Made by a program: the position numbers and the translations under genes
DNA from: Bacillus sp. UNC438CL73TsuS30
GTDB taxonomy: Bacteria > Bacillota > Bacilli > Bacillales > Cytobacillaceae
NCBI RefSeq assembly: GCF_000482325.1
Contig: NZ_AXVA01000011.1
Coordinates: 124,001-188,000 of the forward strand
Direction: 5' to 3'
Length of the DNA stretch: 64,000 bases
Notes under the pieces: generated by a model
Told to the model about the DNA's origin: nothing
Seen by the model: the letters and a program-made list of their open reading frames with translations, nothing else
Databases searched by the model: none
Part shown: positions 7,580-15,694 of the stretch, piece after piece
How positions within the stretch are numbered: the first letter of the stretch is position 1
How the letters are laid out: each line of letters opens with the position of its first letter

Positions 7580-8310
7580 GTTGTTGCAGGAATTGCTGGG
7601 TATGGAAATTGTATGGGTATTCCAACGGTAGGAGGAGAGATTTACTTTGATTCCTCTTATGAGGGAAACCCCCTCGTAAATGCGATGTGTGTCGGATTGA
7701 TCGATCAGATTCAAATTCTGAAAGGTGTAGCAAAAAGGATTGGGAACCCTGTCATCTATGTCGGTGCAGCCACCGGAAGAGATGGGATTCATGGGGCTAC
7801 CTTCGCCTCAGAGGAGTTGAGCGAAAATTCCGAGGGCAAACGTCCAGCTGTTCAAGTTGGCGACCCTTTTATGGAAAAATTGTTACTGGAAGCAACATTA
7901 GAATTGATTGCTTCTGGTCATGTTGTCGGGATTCAAGATATGGGAGCAGCAAGATTAACCAGTTCCGTTCTGAAATGGCAAGTAAAGCGGGAAATGGCAT
8001 TGAATAAAACCTTGACCTTGTTCCACAACGGGAAAAAGGAATGAGTGCTTACAAAATGATGTTATCGGAATCCAAAGAACGTATGCAGGTCGTTGCAAAA
8101 AAAGGAAAAAAAGAGGACGTAGAAGAGATTTTTAACAAATGGGAACTCCATTCTGCCGTAATTGGAAGTGTTACCGATGATAATCGACTTCGAATTCTAC
8201 ATCAAGGAGAAGTAGTGGCAGAAATTCCTGCGGATAAGCTGGCGGAAGATGCACCTGTGTATTGTAAGCCCGATAAAGTGGCTCCTTATTGTGAAAAATA
8301 CGCAATTTTA
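7580..8310 (+). pseudogene. purL: purL remnant (FGAM synthase large subunit, internal part)
   Basis: It reads [20 protein letters not shown] from 7580, then [24 protein letters not shown], then a frameshift near 7950. The original frame resumes as [12 protein letters not shown], a TAA stop replaces one codon, then [19 protein letters not shown] and VTDDNRLRILHQGEV, to about 8310. Against a normal PurL of about 740 aa this covers roughly residues 190-360. Both ends are missing and the frame is broken twice, so the apparent ORFs at 7613-8044 and 8041-8430 are pieces of one dead gene. Confidence 0.85.
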
Positions 8311-8430
8311 GTCGTTGACACTAAGGATTCTCTGGCTATTTTAGACCACCTCCAAGGGTTGGGGGAAGCTGCATCTGTGATTGGAACAATACAAAGAGGG
8401 ACCGAAGATGTCGTGTTCAAGAAGGAGTAA
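8311..8430 (+). pseudogene. purM: purM remnant (AIR synthetase C-terminus)
   Basis: From about 8311 the frame of the purL fragment runs without a stop into LVVDTKDSLAILDHLQGLGE and VIGTIQRGTEDVVF, which resembles the C-terminal end of AIR synthetase (PurM). The exact junction is uncertain within about 20 bases. In Bacillus operons the order is purL-purF-purM, so the deletion that made this junction removed the rest of purL, the purF position and most of purM. Confidence 0.6.
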
Positions 8431-8432
8431 TC

Positions 8433-8483
8433 ATGAAAATTGCCGTTTTTGCTTCTGGAACGGGACCTAATCGACCTTGTTAA
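8433..8483 (+). pseudogene. purN: purN remnant (GAR transformylase N-terminus)
   Basis: ATG at 8433, two bases after the purM stop and with GAAGGAG upstream. It encodes MKIAVFASGTG, the recognisable start of PurN, and then runs into the second 52-bp repeat array and stops. Only about 11 codons of roughly 190 survive. Confidence 0.7.
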
Positions 8484-8993
8484 TGCCCGCAGAGCGTGAT
8501 TTTTTACCGAAGGGGAACTATGCGAGCTTATCAGTGCCCGTCAAGCTTATATTTTTTAAATAAACGGGCACTATGAGGGCTTATCAATGCCCGTCAAGCT
8601 TATATTTTCAAAAGAACGGGCACTATGAGGGCTTGTCAGTGCCCGTCAAGCTTATATTTTCAAAAGAACGGGCACTATGAGGGCTTATCAATGCCCGTCA
8701 AGCTTATATTTTCAAAAGAACGGGCACTATGAGGGCTTGTCAATGCCCGTCAAGCTTATATTTTCAAAAGAACGGGCACTATAAGGGCTTATCAATGCCC
8801 GTCAAGCTTATATTTCCAAAAGAACGGGCACTATGAGAGCTTATCAATGCCCGTCAAGCTTATATTTTCAAACGAACAGGCACTATGAGGGCTTATCAAT
8901 GCCTGCAAAGCTTAAATTTTCATTCGCGCGGTGACTATGAGCGATAGTCAATGCCCGTAGAATCTGCTTTTTTAATTAAAAGGTCACTTATAT
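8483..8993. repeat. Tandem array 2: about ten 52-bp hairpin units
   Basis: Same period and architecture as array 1. The consensus unit starts ATGCCCGTCAAGCTTATAT, has the closing arm ACGGGCAC, and ends TATGAGGGCTTATCA. The central six units (8587-8898) are exactly 52 bp and nearly identical. Flanking units are degenerate: the first is 51 bp, the second 53 bp, and the last two have lost one hairpin arm. That pattern fits an array that expands in the middle and decays at its edges. It begins precisely where the purN remnant stops. Confidence 0.95.
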
Positions 8994-9040
8994 ATAAATT
9001 TCTTCCAAAACACTTCAAAATTCTTTGGCTTCATATAAAC

Positions 9041-9076
9041 AATGCACACGAGACCATAAATCTCGTGTGCATTGCT
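9041..9076 (-). terminator. Strong intrinsic terminator of the oxidoreductase operon
   Basis: A 13-bp perfect stem AATGCACACGAGA / TCTCGTGTGCATT with a seven-base loop, ten bases beyond the stop of the alpha-beta subunit on the minus strand. Confidence 0.85.
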
Positions 9077-9085
9077 TTACCCATT

Positions 9086-11398
9086 TTATAAATACGGACT
9101 TTCATGTTTCGCCTTCAGCCTCATCCAGCGGCGCTCCACTTCATCATCAAACATCTGCAGCATCTCTTTACTTTCCTCCCTTAGCAAATGCTTCGTTTTT
9201 CCCATCATCTGCAGCCATTCAGACACCGCAACCCGCTTACCCTTACTCTCAGGATCATACGTAACCGTCGTAATCCCGCGTTCCACCTCATAAAGAGGGA
9301 AGAAACATGAATTAACCGCCGCTTCCACAATCGTCTGGCCTAATTCATCCTTCGATTTCCAGTTCAATGGGCACGTAATCAAAATCTTGCCGTACACCAA
9401 ACCTTCATTCTGCGCATACCACTGGGCTTTGGCAGCTTTTTTCAAGAGATCCCGGTCAAACGCTTCCGTTCCGGTAAACACATACGGAATATGGGTAGCG
9501 GCCATAATTTGTGCTGTATCCTTATGATGAAACGGCTTACCATTTTGGAAGCTGCCAACACTTGAGGTACTCGTCATATGGCCCATTGGCGTCGAATAGG
9601 ACATCTGGCTGCCCGTGTTCATGTAGCCTTCGTTATCATACTCAAGGATAATCATTTTATGGTTGCGCAAGGCTGTACCGATTGCCGGCCCCATGCCAAT
9701 ATCCATACCGCCGTCACCCGTCACCATCACAAAGGTGAAATCATCGCTCAAGCCGAGGTCATCCAGCTCGCCCCTGCGTTTTCGTTCATGAAACATTTCG
9801 ACAAGACCGGAGAGAGTAGCAGAACCATTTTGAAAGAGATTGTGGATATAGGTCGCTTTATGGGCACTATACGGGAACCCAGTTGTCACCACCATGGCAC
9901 AGCCAGTATGGAAAAGGGCGACAATATCTCCTTCAATTCCTTTAAAAAACAATTCAAGTCCCGAGAAAATTCCACATCCAGGGCAGGCACCATGCCCGGA
10001 GGCGAGCCGTTTTGGCTTTTTCGTTAAACTTCGTAACGGCGGAATTTTCACCTTTAATTCACCGGTTTTTCCATCTTGAGTTACCGTGATTAAGCCGGTG
10101 TTCAAATCTTCTTTCTTCATTGGGTTTAAAACACGCTTTGGCGCATATTCAGGTCTTCCAGGATTATGGCCAAAATATTCAAATCCACGTTCCACCAAAC
10201 CCTTCTTAGCGGCATCCAAAGCTAACTGGAAAAAATGCTCTGCATCATCGGCATAAAAATCCTTACCACCTAGGCCATATACTCTATTTACTACTTTCGT
10301 ATGACTGTTCCCAAAGGTTTGCAAAGCTGCCCTTACTTCGAGTGCCATGTTTCCGCCATGGGCACCATAGGAGTCTGCTCGATCGCCAACTGTAAGCGCT
10401 TTTACATTTTTCAAGACTTCTACTAATTTTTGTTGCGGGAAGGGACGGATCATATTAGGAGAGATGACGCCAGCCTTTATCCCTTTTAAACGGAGCCTGT
10501 CGGCTACATCCTTACAAACTTCAGCGGCGGAATTTAACATAAACACTGCAATCTCTGCATCATCCATCCGATATAAATCTAGAACAGGATATTCGCGTCC
10601 TGTTAATTCTGCATACTCTTTTGAAATCTTTTCGAAAACCTGCTCCGCCTTATACATTGCTTCAGATTGCTGAAAGCAATTATTCATATAGTCCGGTTCA
10701 TTCATGTAAGGCCCGATGGTGACCGGATTTTCCCGGTCCAAGGCATGAGGGAAGTGCCTTGGCGGTTCGCCAATAAACTGTTGTACATCTTTGCGATCCT
10801 TCACCACCTGTACCCGCCGTTTTTGGTGGGAGGTAAAATAACCGTCAAATGAAACCATAACGGGAAGCCGTACTTCTGGATCTTCTGCTAGTTTAATAGC
10901 CATAATATTCATATCATAGACAATTTGCGGATCACGTGCCATCAGAATTGGCCAGCCGGTATTCAAGGCGAAATATAAATCAGAATGATCGCCGTGGATG
11001 TTCAACGGTCCGGAAACGGAGCGGTTAACCAAATTTAAAACCATTGGAAAACGTGTACCAGATTGTACGGGCAGCTGTTCAAGCATATAGAGAAATCCAT
11101 TTGCGCTGGTTGCGTTAAAAACCCGTCCTCCGCCTGTGGAAGCCCCGTAACAGATACCCGCGGAGCCGTGCTCGCCATCAGCCGGAATTAGAACAATATC
11201 GTGTTCGCCTTTGGCTTTCATGCTATCGAGGAACTGGGCAACCTCTGTAGAAGGGGAGATTGGATAATATCCCATCACATGATAATTAATTTGGTGGGCT
11301 GCATAGGCTGCCATTTCATTCCCGGATTCAAAAACAACGGTTTGTTCCGCAGCACCTTTGGGAACCTGTAATTTTTCTTGGTTTAAATCAATCGACAT
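9086..11398 (-). CDS. Pyruvate/2-oxoacid:ferredoxin oxidoreductase, fused alpha-beta subunit
   Basis: Oxidatively decarboxylates a 2-oxoacid (probably pyruvate) to acyl-CoA with thiamine diphosphate and iron-sulfur clusters, reducing ferredoxin. The 770-aa product fuses two subunits: alpha (about residues 20-430, GYYPISPSTEVAQ, TSANGFLYMLEQLP) and beta (about 480-770). The beta part has cluster ligands in GACPGCG and HTGCAM and a thiamine diphosphate site GDGGMDIG...DNEGYMNTG. It is the second gene of a pair; the gamma-delta fusion ends 19 bases upstream. Archaeal enzymes use four separate genes and many bacteria one long gene, so this two-gene split is intermediate. Substrate preference (pyruvate versus branched or 2-oxoglutarate) cannot be settled from sequence alone. 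Confidence 0.9.
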   Translation of the reverse strand: MSIDLNQEKLQVPKGAAEQTVVFESGNEMAAYAAHQINYHVMGYYPISPSTEVAQFLDSMKAKGEHDIVLIPADGEHGSAGICYGASTGGGRVFNATSANGFLYMLEQLPVQSGTRFPMVLNLVNRSVSGPLNIHGDHSDLYFALNTGWPILMARDPQIVYDMNIMAIKLAEDPEVRLPVMVSFDGYFTSHQKRRVQVVKDRKDVQQFIGEPPRHFPHALDRENPVTIGPYMNEPDYMNNCFQQSEAMYKAEQVFEKISKEYAELTGREYPVLDLYRMDDAEIAVFMLNSAAEVCKDVADRLRLKGIKAGVISPNMIRPFPQQKLVEVLKNVKALTVGDRADSYGAHGGNMALEVRAALQTFGNSHTKVVNRVYGLGGKDFYADDAEHFFQLALDAAKKGLVERGFEYFGHNPGRPEYAPKRVLNPMKKEDLNTGLITVTQDGKTGELKVKIPPLRSLTKKPKRLASGHGACPGCGIFSGLELFFKGIEGDIVALFHTGCAMVVTTGFPYSAHKATYIHNLFQNGSATLSGLVEMFHERKRRGELDDLGLSDDFTFVMVTGDGGMDIGMGPAIGTALRNHKMIILEYDNEGYMNTGSQMSYSTPMGHMTSTSSVGSFQNGKPFHHKDTAQIMAATHIPYVFTGTEAFDRDLLKKAAKAQWYAQNEGLVYGKILITCPLNWKSKDELGQTIVEAAVNSCFFPLYEVERGITTVTYDPESKGKRVAVSEWLQMMGKTKHLLREESKEMLQMFDDEVERRWMRLKAKHESPYL

Positions 11399-11417
11399 GT
11401 ATATACCGCCCTTTCCT

Positions 11418-12428
11418 TTAATTTTGGTTCACTAAATCGAATAAATGGGGGACACGATTCTTGTCTGCGTAGCCATCATTGTATTCTCTTTCTCCTGATA
11501 AAGCTTCAACCGGGCAAGCTGTCACGCATTTTAAGCAGCCTTTGCAATATTGATAGTCAATCCCTTTCAGGAACATTTGCGGCCGGCCTCGTTTGTCATC
11601 TTTTTCCTCCCAAACAAAACAAAAGTCCGGACATGCCGTGTCACAGGCTGCGCAATTAATACACTTCTCTTCGTGAAAATGAGGGAGCATACCAGCGCGC
11701 GAAATACTTAAATCCTTTAAAATGCTGTTTCCCGGATTGGTGATTGTGCCGCCAATCGTTTGAGTTTCATAGCCAAGCAGTGGTTGCGCTCTTTTAAACG
11801 GTTTTAGTTCCGTGCTATTTTCTAGAGTATAGTTTTTGAATTTAACTTCTTGATAGCCACGATCAAATGTTCGGAGATTGGGTTCAACTAGGTGGGGGTA
11901 TTTTTTCTCAAAGGTGCGGCGAATGGTTTGTTTCATGGACTCAGGGTCTAGGAAGTCTAAAATACGGTAAAGTGCCCCAAGCATTGCAGTATTGGCTTTG
12001 GTCTTTTCATCTAAGGCGATTCCAGTTGCATCAACAATGGCAATCGTACCGCTCGGTATTTTCATTTGTTGTTTAAGTTGATCGGGAGATTTTAAAGAAT
12101 TTACTAAGATGGTGCTGTCAGGATAGATTCCACTTGTACAGTTGATCGATTTAAAAAGGGCATCATGGAAAATGCCGACCAAGTGAGGGCGCTCAATCGG
12201 TGTTGAATCTCGAATGGTGGTTTCAGGATCGCAAAATCGGATATGTGCTTTTACAGGGGAGCCTTTTTTTTCAGAACCGTAGGATGAAAAACCAACCCCA
12301 TTTAGTCCGTTTCCAACGACTCCATCCTCGGAAAGTAATTTTCCCGCAAGATTTGCTCCTAATCCGCCGATCGATTCCAGTCGGATTTCAAAAAAACCTA
12401 ATTCATTCACTTTTGGTAATTTTGACAA
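11418..12428 (-). CDS. Pyruvate/2-oxoacid:ferredoxin oxidoreductase, fused gamma-delta subunit
   Basis: A 336-aa partner of the alpha-beta protein. The N-terminal two thirds form the gamma domain (ESIGGLGANLAGKLL, FSSYGSEKKGSPV). The C-terminal part is a delta-type ferredoxin domain with two CxxCxxCxxxCP motifs (CINCAACDTACP and CKGCLKCVTACP), giving two 4Fe-4S clusters that pass electrons to ferredoxin. I chose a TTG start at 12428 because AGGAGG lies seven bases upstream; the longer ATG frame from 12488 has no ribosome site. It is the first gene of the operon. The upstream 200 bp are AT-rich without a recognised operator. Confidence 0.9.
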   Translation of the reverse strand: MSKLPKVNELGFFEIRLESIGGLGANLAGKLLSEDGVVGNGLNGVGFSSYGSEKKGSPVKAHIRFCDPETTIRDSTPIERPHLVGIFHDALFKSINCTSGIYPDSTILVNSLKSPDQLKQQMKIPSGTIAIVDATGIALDEKTKANTAMLGALYRILDFLDPESMKQTIRRTFEKKYPHLVEPNLRTFDRGYQEVKFKNYTLENSTELKPFKRAQPLLGYETQTIGGTITNPGNSILKDLSISRAGMLPHFHEEKCINCAACDTACPDFCFVWEEKDDKRGRPQMFLKGIDYQYCKGCLKCVTACPVEALSGEREYNDGYADKNRVPHLFDLVNQN

Positions 12429-12650
12429 ATAGATTCCTCCTATCCTAAGAATAGTATTAATATTATGAATTACCAATAAATGTAGCATCTTTATTGCAAC
12501 AGGATAAAAAAATAATTACAACAGCCTCTATTTATAAATCATTTATATGTGTATTTCGGTGTGTTTATGTTGAGGTTATAAGGGTTTATAAAAAAATAAG
12601 AATTCAAGGTTGATGTAGCACAGTGATTTTACTGTTGTATAACAACAACA

Positions 12651-12677
12651 CAAAAAAGTGAAGGAGTATTCCTTCAC
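12651..12677 (-). terminator. Intrinsic terminator
   Basis: An 8-bp stem GTGAAGGA / TCCTTCAC with a four-base loop, followed on the minus strand by TTTTTTG. It lies just past the stop of the small membrane protein gene. Confidence 0.75.
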
Positions 12678-12680
12678 CTT

Positions 12681-13154
12681 TTATCTATAGTATAAAGATT
12701 TTCGAAACAGTTTATCATATAGCACTTGAAAACCATACATAAAAAATGATTTTACTAAAAAGAGCAATGATAATTGAAGTTTACTTAAACGAACAAGGGT
12801 GACGTAACCCATTTTTTTAAATAAATCTAGCCCCAAATAGGTAAAGATAGCATCGACGATAATATTGACTAAAAGGTATAAGTTAAACTTTCCGAAGGTG
12901 AATTTTAGGACCCAAAGGGAACCAACTAAAAATGGACCAAAGATTAATGGCATTTCACCTAATACATTCGGTTTAATTTTATATGGAAACCACCACCATT
13001 TTCGTTTCTCAGCTAACATACCTTCAAACATAAGATAAACACACATAAATAGTGCACTTGGTAGAAATCTTTTAACTGTTTTCCTACCAATAAGTGGAAG
13101 TGAAAGCCAGGGTAATATAAACATTAGCAGAATTAAAAATTTTGTATTTTTCAT
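12681..13154 (-). CDS. Small polytopic membrane protein, unknown function
   Basis: 157 aa from ATG at 13154 (AAGGATG eight bases upstream); the longer frame from 13298 is rejected for lack of a ribosome site. There are about five hydrophobic helices: residues 3-23, 30-47, 75-95 (GPFLVGSLWVLKFTF), 100-117 (YLLVNIIVDAIFTYLGL) and 128-145. A short basic loop, EKRKWWWFPYKIKP, lies between helices two and three. Proteins of this shape are common in Bacillus genomes without assigned function. It is a single-gene unit with its own terminator, divergent from the TerC gene. Confidence 0.8.
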   Translation of the reverse strand: MKNTKFLILLMFILPWLSLPLIGRKTVKRFLPSALFMCVYLMFEGMLAEKRKWWWFPYKIKPNVLGEMPLIFGPFLVGSLWVLKFTFGKFNLYLLVNIIVDAIFTYLGLDLFKKMGYVTLVRLSKLQLSLLFLVKSFFMYGFQVLYDKLFRKSLYYR

Positions 13155-13443
13155 GCTAAAACATCCTTTATGGTATCTTAATATATTTATTTTTCCTATT
13201 TTAGGCAGGTTTATGTAGTATAAAATATTGCATTTCAAATATTGCAGCGATTGGAATAAAAAGGAAGGTAAATAGAAAAAATAATTAAAAATATACAAAA
13301 AAAGGAAATTGTCAAGTTTATTTTTAGAAAAGAATAAACGATGATAGGATTAAAAGTTCATTAATAAAAAGTCCAGACATACATATTAAAGGAGGACGAC
13401 CTATAGATTAATTAAAACTGAATTTAAAGGGGAAAGAATCCTA

Positions 13444-14163
13444 ATGGAATTTTTACAAGAATTAATCCATCATTTTAGCCCATTTTTGTCCTTAGAGGCT
13501 GTTGCAAAAATTATCTCAGATCCCGCTAGTTGGGGTGTTATTGGCACCCTTGTCCTTCTTGAGGGATTATTATCCGCCGATAATGCTGTTGTTTTGGCAG
13601 TTATGGTCAAACACCTGCCGAAGGACCAAAGAAAAAAAGCCTTATTCTATGGGATTTTTGGAGCCTATTTTTTCCGTATATTCGCAATTGGATTAGGGGT
13701 AACTCTAATCAATATCGCCTGGATTAAAATTATCTGCGGCCATTATCTGTTATGGATTGTATTTCATAACTTTATTAACAAAAAAGAGGAGGAAGGCGAA
13801 GTCCATGCTAAAAAAATGGGATTTTGGAGGACCGTTTTAACCGTGGAACTCATGGACATTGCTTTTAGTTTTGACAGTATTATTGCTGCTTTTGGTGTAT
13901 CCAATCAAGTATGGGTTCTCTTTTTAGGTGGGGTGTTAGGAATCTTAATGATGCGCGGTGTGGCCCAAGTTTTCCTTACCTTGATTGAAAAAGTACCGGA
14001 GCTTGAAACAACGGCTTTTATCTTAATTGCGATTATCGGCGTAAAAATGATTGCCTCTGTATTTGGATTCCATCTTGACCAAATCGTCTTTTTCAGCACG
14101 TTAGTTGCCTTATTTTTAGGGACCTTTCTTGTTCATTTCTTTAGAAAAAAAATAATTTTGTAG
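13444..14163 (+). CDS. TerC-family integral membrane protein
   Basis: A 239-aa protein of the TerC family (relatives of Bacillus YceF, YkoY and YjbE), some of which export manganese or supply it to secreted enzymes. Seven or so helices are visible. The two acidic membrane motifs of the family are present: GLLSADNAVVLAV near residue 45 and ELMDIAFSFDSIIAAFG near residue 138, whose Asp/Asn residues are the presumed metal site. The start has AAAGGGGAAAG upstream. I looked for the manganese-sensing yybP-ykoY riboswitch that precedes some homologues and found none in the 290-bp leader region. Confidence 0.88.
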   Translation: MEFLQELIHHFSPFLSLEAVAKIISDPASWGVIGTLVLLEGLLSADNAVVLAVMVKHLPKDQRKKALFYGIFGAYFFRIFAIGLGVTLINIAWIKIICGHYLLWIVFHNFINKKEEEGEVHAKKMGFWRTVLTVELMDIAFSFDSIIAAFGVSNQVWVLFLGGVLGILMMRGVAQVFLTLIEKVPELETTAFILIAIIGVKMIASVFGFHLDQIVFFSTLVALFLGTFLVHFFRKKIIL

Positions 14164-14234
14164 GGTCCCTCCTGGTTGTTTCGCCGTTGCCCGAACCTTC
14201 ATTTTTCATTTATTAATATATATGGAGAAAGTCG

Positions 14235-14615
14235 GTGGTTTTTTTGGCAAATGGATTTTATCATACGGAAGTTATTGATATCGTAACAAGCGTAACGGGA
14301 GGAGCAAAATGCAGGATGCATTTTCAACTGACGACAGAAAGTATGACTGGAGGGGGATTAACGACAATTACCTATACGATTACAAACTTTCTAGATTCAA
14401 ACTGTATGATTTTTTACTTAACAGTAGATGAGCATTTGTTTCCTTTCGATCCGGGCATCGCTCCAGGCGGTATCGGAACCATTAAATTCTCCAGAAATGG
14501 TGCTTCTGTACCCGCAATCGGCAATGTCTATTTGGAATGCGGCGGCCTGGAATTTGAATTCGGTTCATTGTGTACCGCCGTGTTAAAGGGAGATTGCGGC
14601 GCTCCAACAGAATAA
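14235..14615 (+). CDS. Hypothetical beta-rich protein with cysteines
   Basis: 126 aa from a GTG at 14235 behind GGAGAAAG. I do not recognise the family. There is no signal peptide, and the sequence is full of short beta-forming stretches (LTTITYTITNF, CMIFYLTVDEHLF, GTIKFSRNG). Five Cys residues are present, three of them in the last 30 residues (LECGG, SLCTAV, KGDCGAP). A small, Cys-containing, beta-rich protein without a signal peptide is reminiscent of spore surface proteins, but no signature supports that. It stands alone between the TerC gene and a short membrane gene. Confidence 0.65.
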   Translation: MVFLANGFYHTEVIDIVTSVTGGAKCRMHFQLTTESMTGGGLTTITYTITNFLDSNCMIFYLTVDEHLFPFDPGIAPGGIGTIKFSRNGASVPAIGNVYLECGGLEFEFGSLCTAVLKGDCGAPTE

Positions 14616-14751
14616 CACTTTGAAGGGAGTTCCATCAGAATGGAGTTCAAGATTTTAATTTCCAGAAGTTCTATTTGGGATAATCCTATTTTCGAATAAA
14701 ACTTGTTTATTTGTGCAGAATAATAACCATAAATTAATGGAGGTTATTATT

Positions 14752-14913
14752 TTGTTAAATAAAAAAACAAAGTTAACATCATTATTTTGGATAGCTATAC
14801 TTGGTTTAATATTAACTACTATTTACACAATTGTCTTGGGTATTTTAGGTTATAGAACCATGAACAGGATTGATTTTATCTATAAAGAAAATAAACAAGG
14901 AAAAAATAGTTAG
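14752..14913 (+). CDS. Small single-helix membrane protein
   Basis: 53 aa from TTG at 14752, eight bases after GGAGG; the earlier in-frame start at 14713 has no ribosome site. One transmembrane helix (about residues 9-33, SLFWIAILGLILTTIYTIVLG) is followed by a short basic tail. Function unknown. A weak GC-rich hairpin followed by a long T run at about 14922-14945 could terminate it. Confidence 0.6.
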   Translation: MLNKKTKLTSLFWIAILGLILTTIYTIVLGILGYRTMNRIDFIYKENKQGKNS

Positions 14914-15429
14914 GATCAGGTCGCTCATTTGGGCGTTTTTTTTTGTCAATATTGGGATATTATACTAAAAGTAAATATATGGTGGGTGGGGTGTAATGGT
15001 TTATAACAATTTTTTATCTACCTACACTATAAAGCCTATTTATTATATGGAGTCCAGTATTTGTTTGAGAAAATAAAAAGCTTTAATTGACAAGACCGCT
15101 AAAATTGAAAACCCTTACTCGAAAAGGGAGTGGGCAAAAAAACCTGCGTTCAAAGTGCATTCTTTGAGCGTTTATTTATTTTCTTTTATTAAAAAGCAAA
15201 AAAAGAAGAATCTTTTTTATGGCAAAATATGACACCTCTTGGTACAATAATCATCAAAAATAAGTTCTAATCCAGTTAGGCCTGAAAAAATTTTATTTAT
15301 ACCCCCCTAAATCAAAGGGGCTGTGTCGAATGAATATCATTGTACGATAAACCTATTTTGATAGATAATGAGATTGTATTTTTAAAAATGATAAAAATGT
15401 TTTAGGAGTTTTTGAAAGGGAGATTTACA
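14914..15429. other. 516-bp AT-rich gap without a recognised gene
   Basis: I see no convincing coding frame on either strand. It contains a T-rich hairpin directly after the small membrane gene, a second hairpin-like segment at about 15148-15178 (GCGTTCAAAG / CTTTGAGCG, then TTTATTTATTTTC) that would terminate plus-strand transcription, and a short GGGG/CCCC pair near 15301-15320. A small RNA ending at the second hairpin is possible but unsupported. Confidence 0.5.
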
Positions 15430-15630
15430 TTGAAGGAATATATTGTTTGTTATACATTGGATCATGATATTAAACGCGTAAAAATTTTAAAAGATCAAGA
15501 GGTTAAAAAGGAAGAGATCAAACAAGAAGTGTTAGATAAGGTTCTCCAGCATTCTTACATTGTGGCAAATTGTGAACAAGGGGATTACCGGATCAATTCT
15601 TCCTCCATTCGATATATACGAGTTTTATAA
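15430..15630 (+). CDS. Small hypothetical protein
   Basis: 66 aa from TTG at 15430 with AAAGGGAG seven bases upstream. The product starts KEYIVCYTLDHDIKRVKIL, has a Lys/Glu-rich helical middle, and ends INSSSIRYIRVL, a strand-helix-strand pattern compatible with a small cytosolic fold. Family not recognised. A hairpin (ACAATGTT / AACATTGT, 15639-15665) lies between it and the penicillin-binding protein gene. Confidence 0.6.
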   Translation: MKEYIVCYTLDHDIKRVKILKDQEVKKEEIKQEVLDKVLQHSYIVANCEQGDYRINSSSIRYIRVL

Positions 15631-15694
15631 AGCGTGATACAATGTTCACTTAGTAACAACATTGTGTAACTTATAGCAACGGGAGAGAGAAAGA

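Noticed and set aside
7613-8044. 143-aa ORF as a functional gene
   Set aside because: It is an internal part of PurL that shifts frame near 7950; the start Met is an internal residue.
8041-8430. 129-aa ORF as a functional gene
   Set aside because: It joins a piece of PurL to the end of PurM; neither fold could be complete.
9578-10027. 149-aa plus-strand frame opposite the oxidoreductase
   Set aside because: Shadow of the alpha-beta gene; low-quality composition and no ribosome site.
12600-12660. Operator-like GTTGTATAACAAC near 12640
   Set aside because: Arms are only five bases and the position is between two gene ends, not at a promoter I can identify.
13155-13443. Manganese (yybP-ykoY) riboswitch upstream of terC
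   Set aside because: The conserved aptamer loops were not found in the leader.
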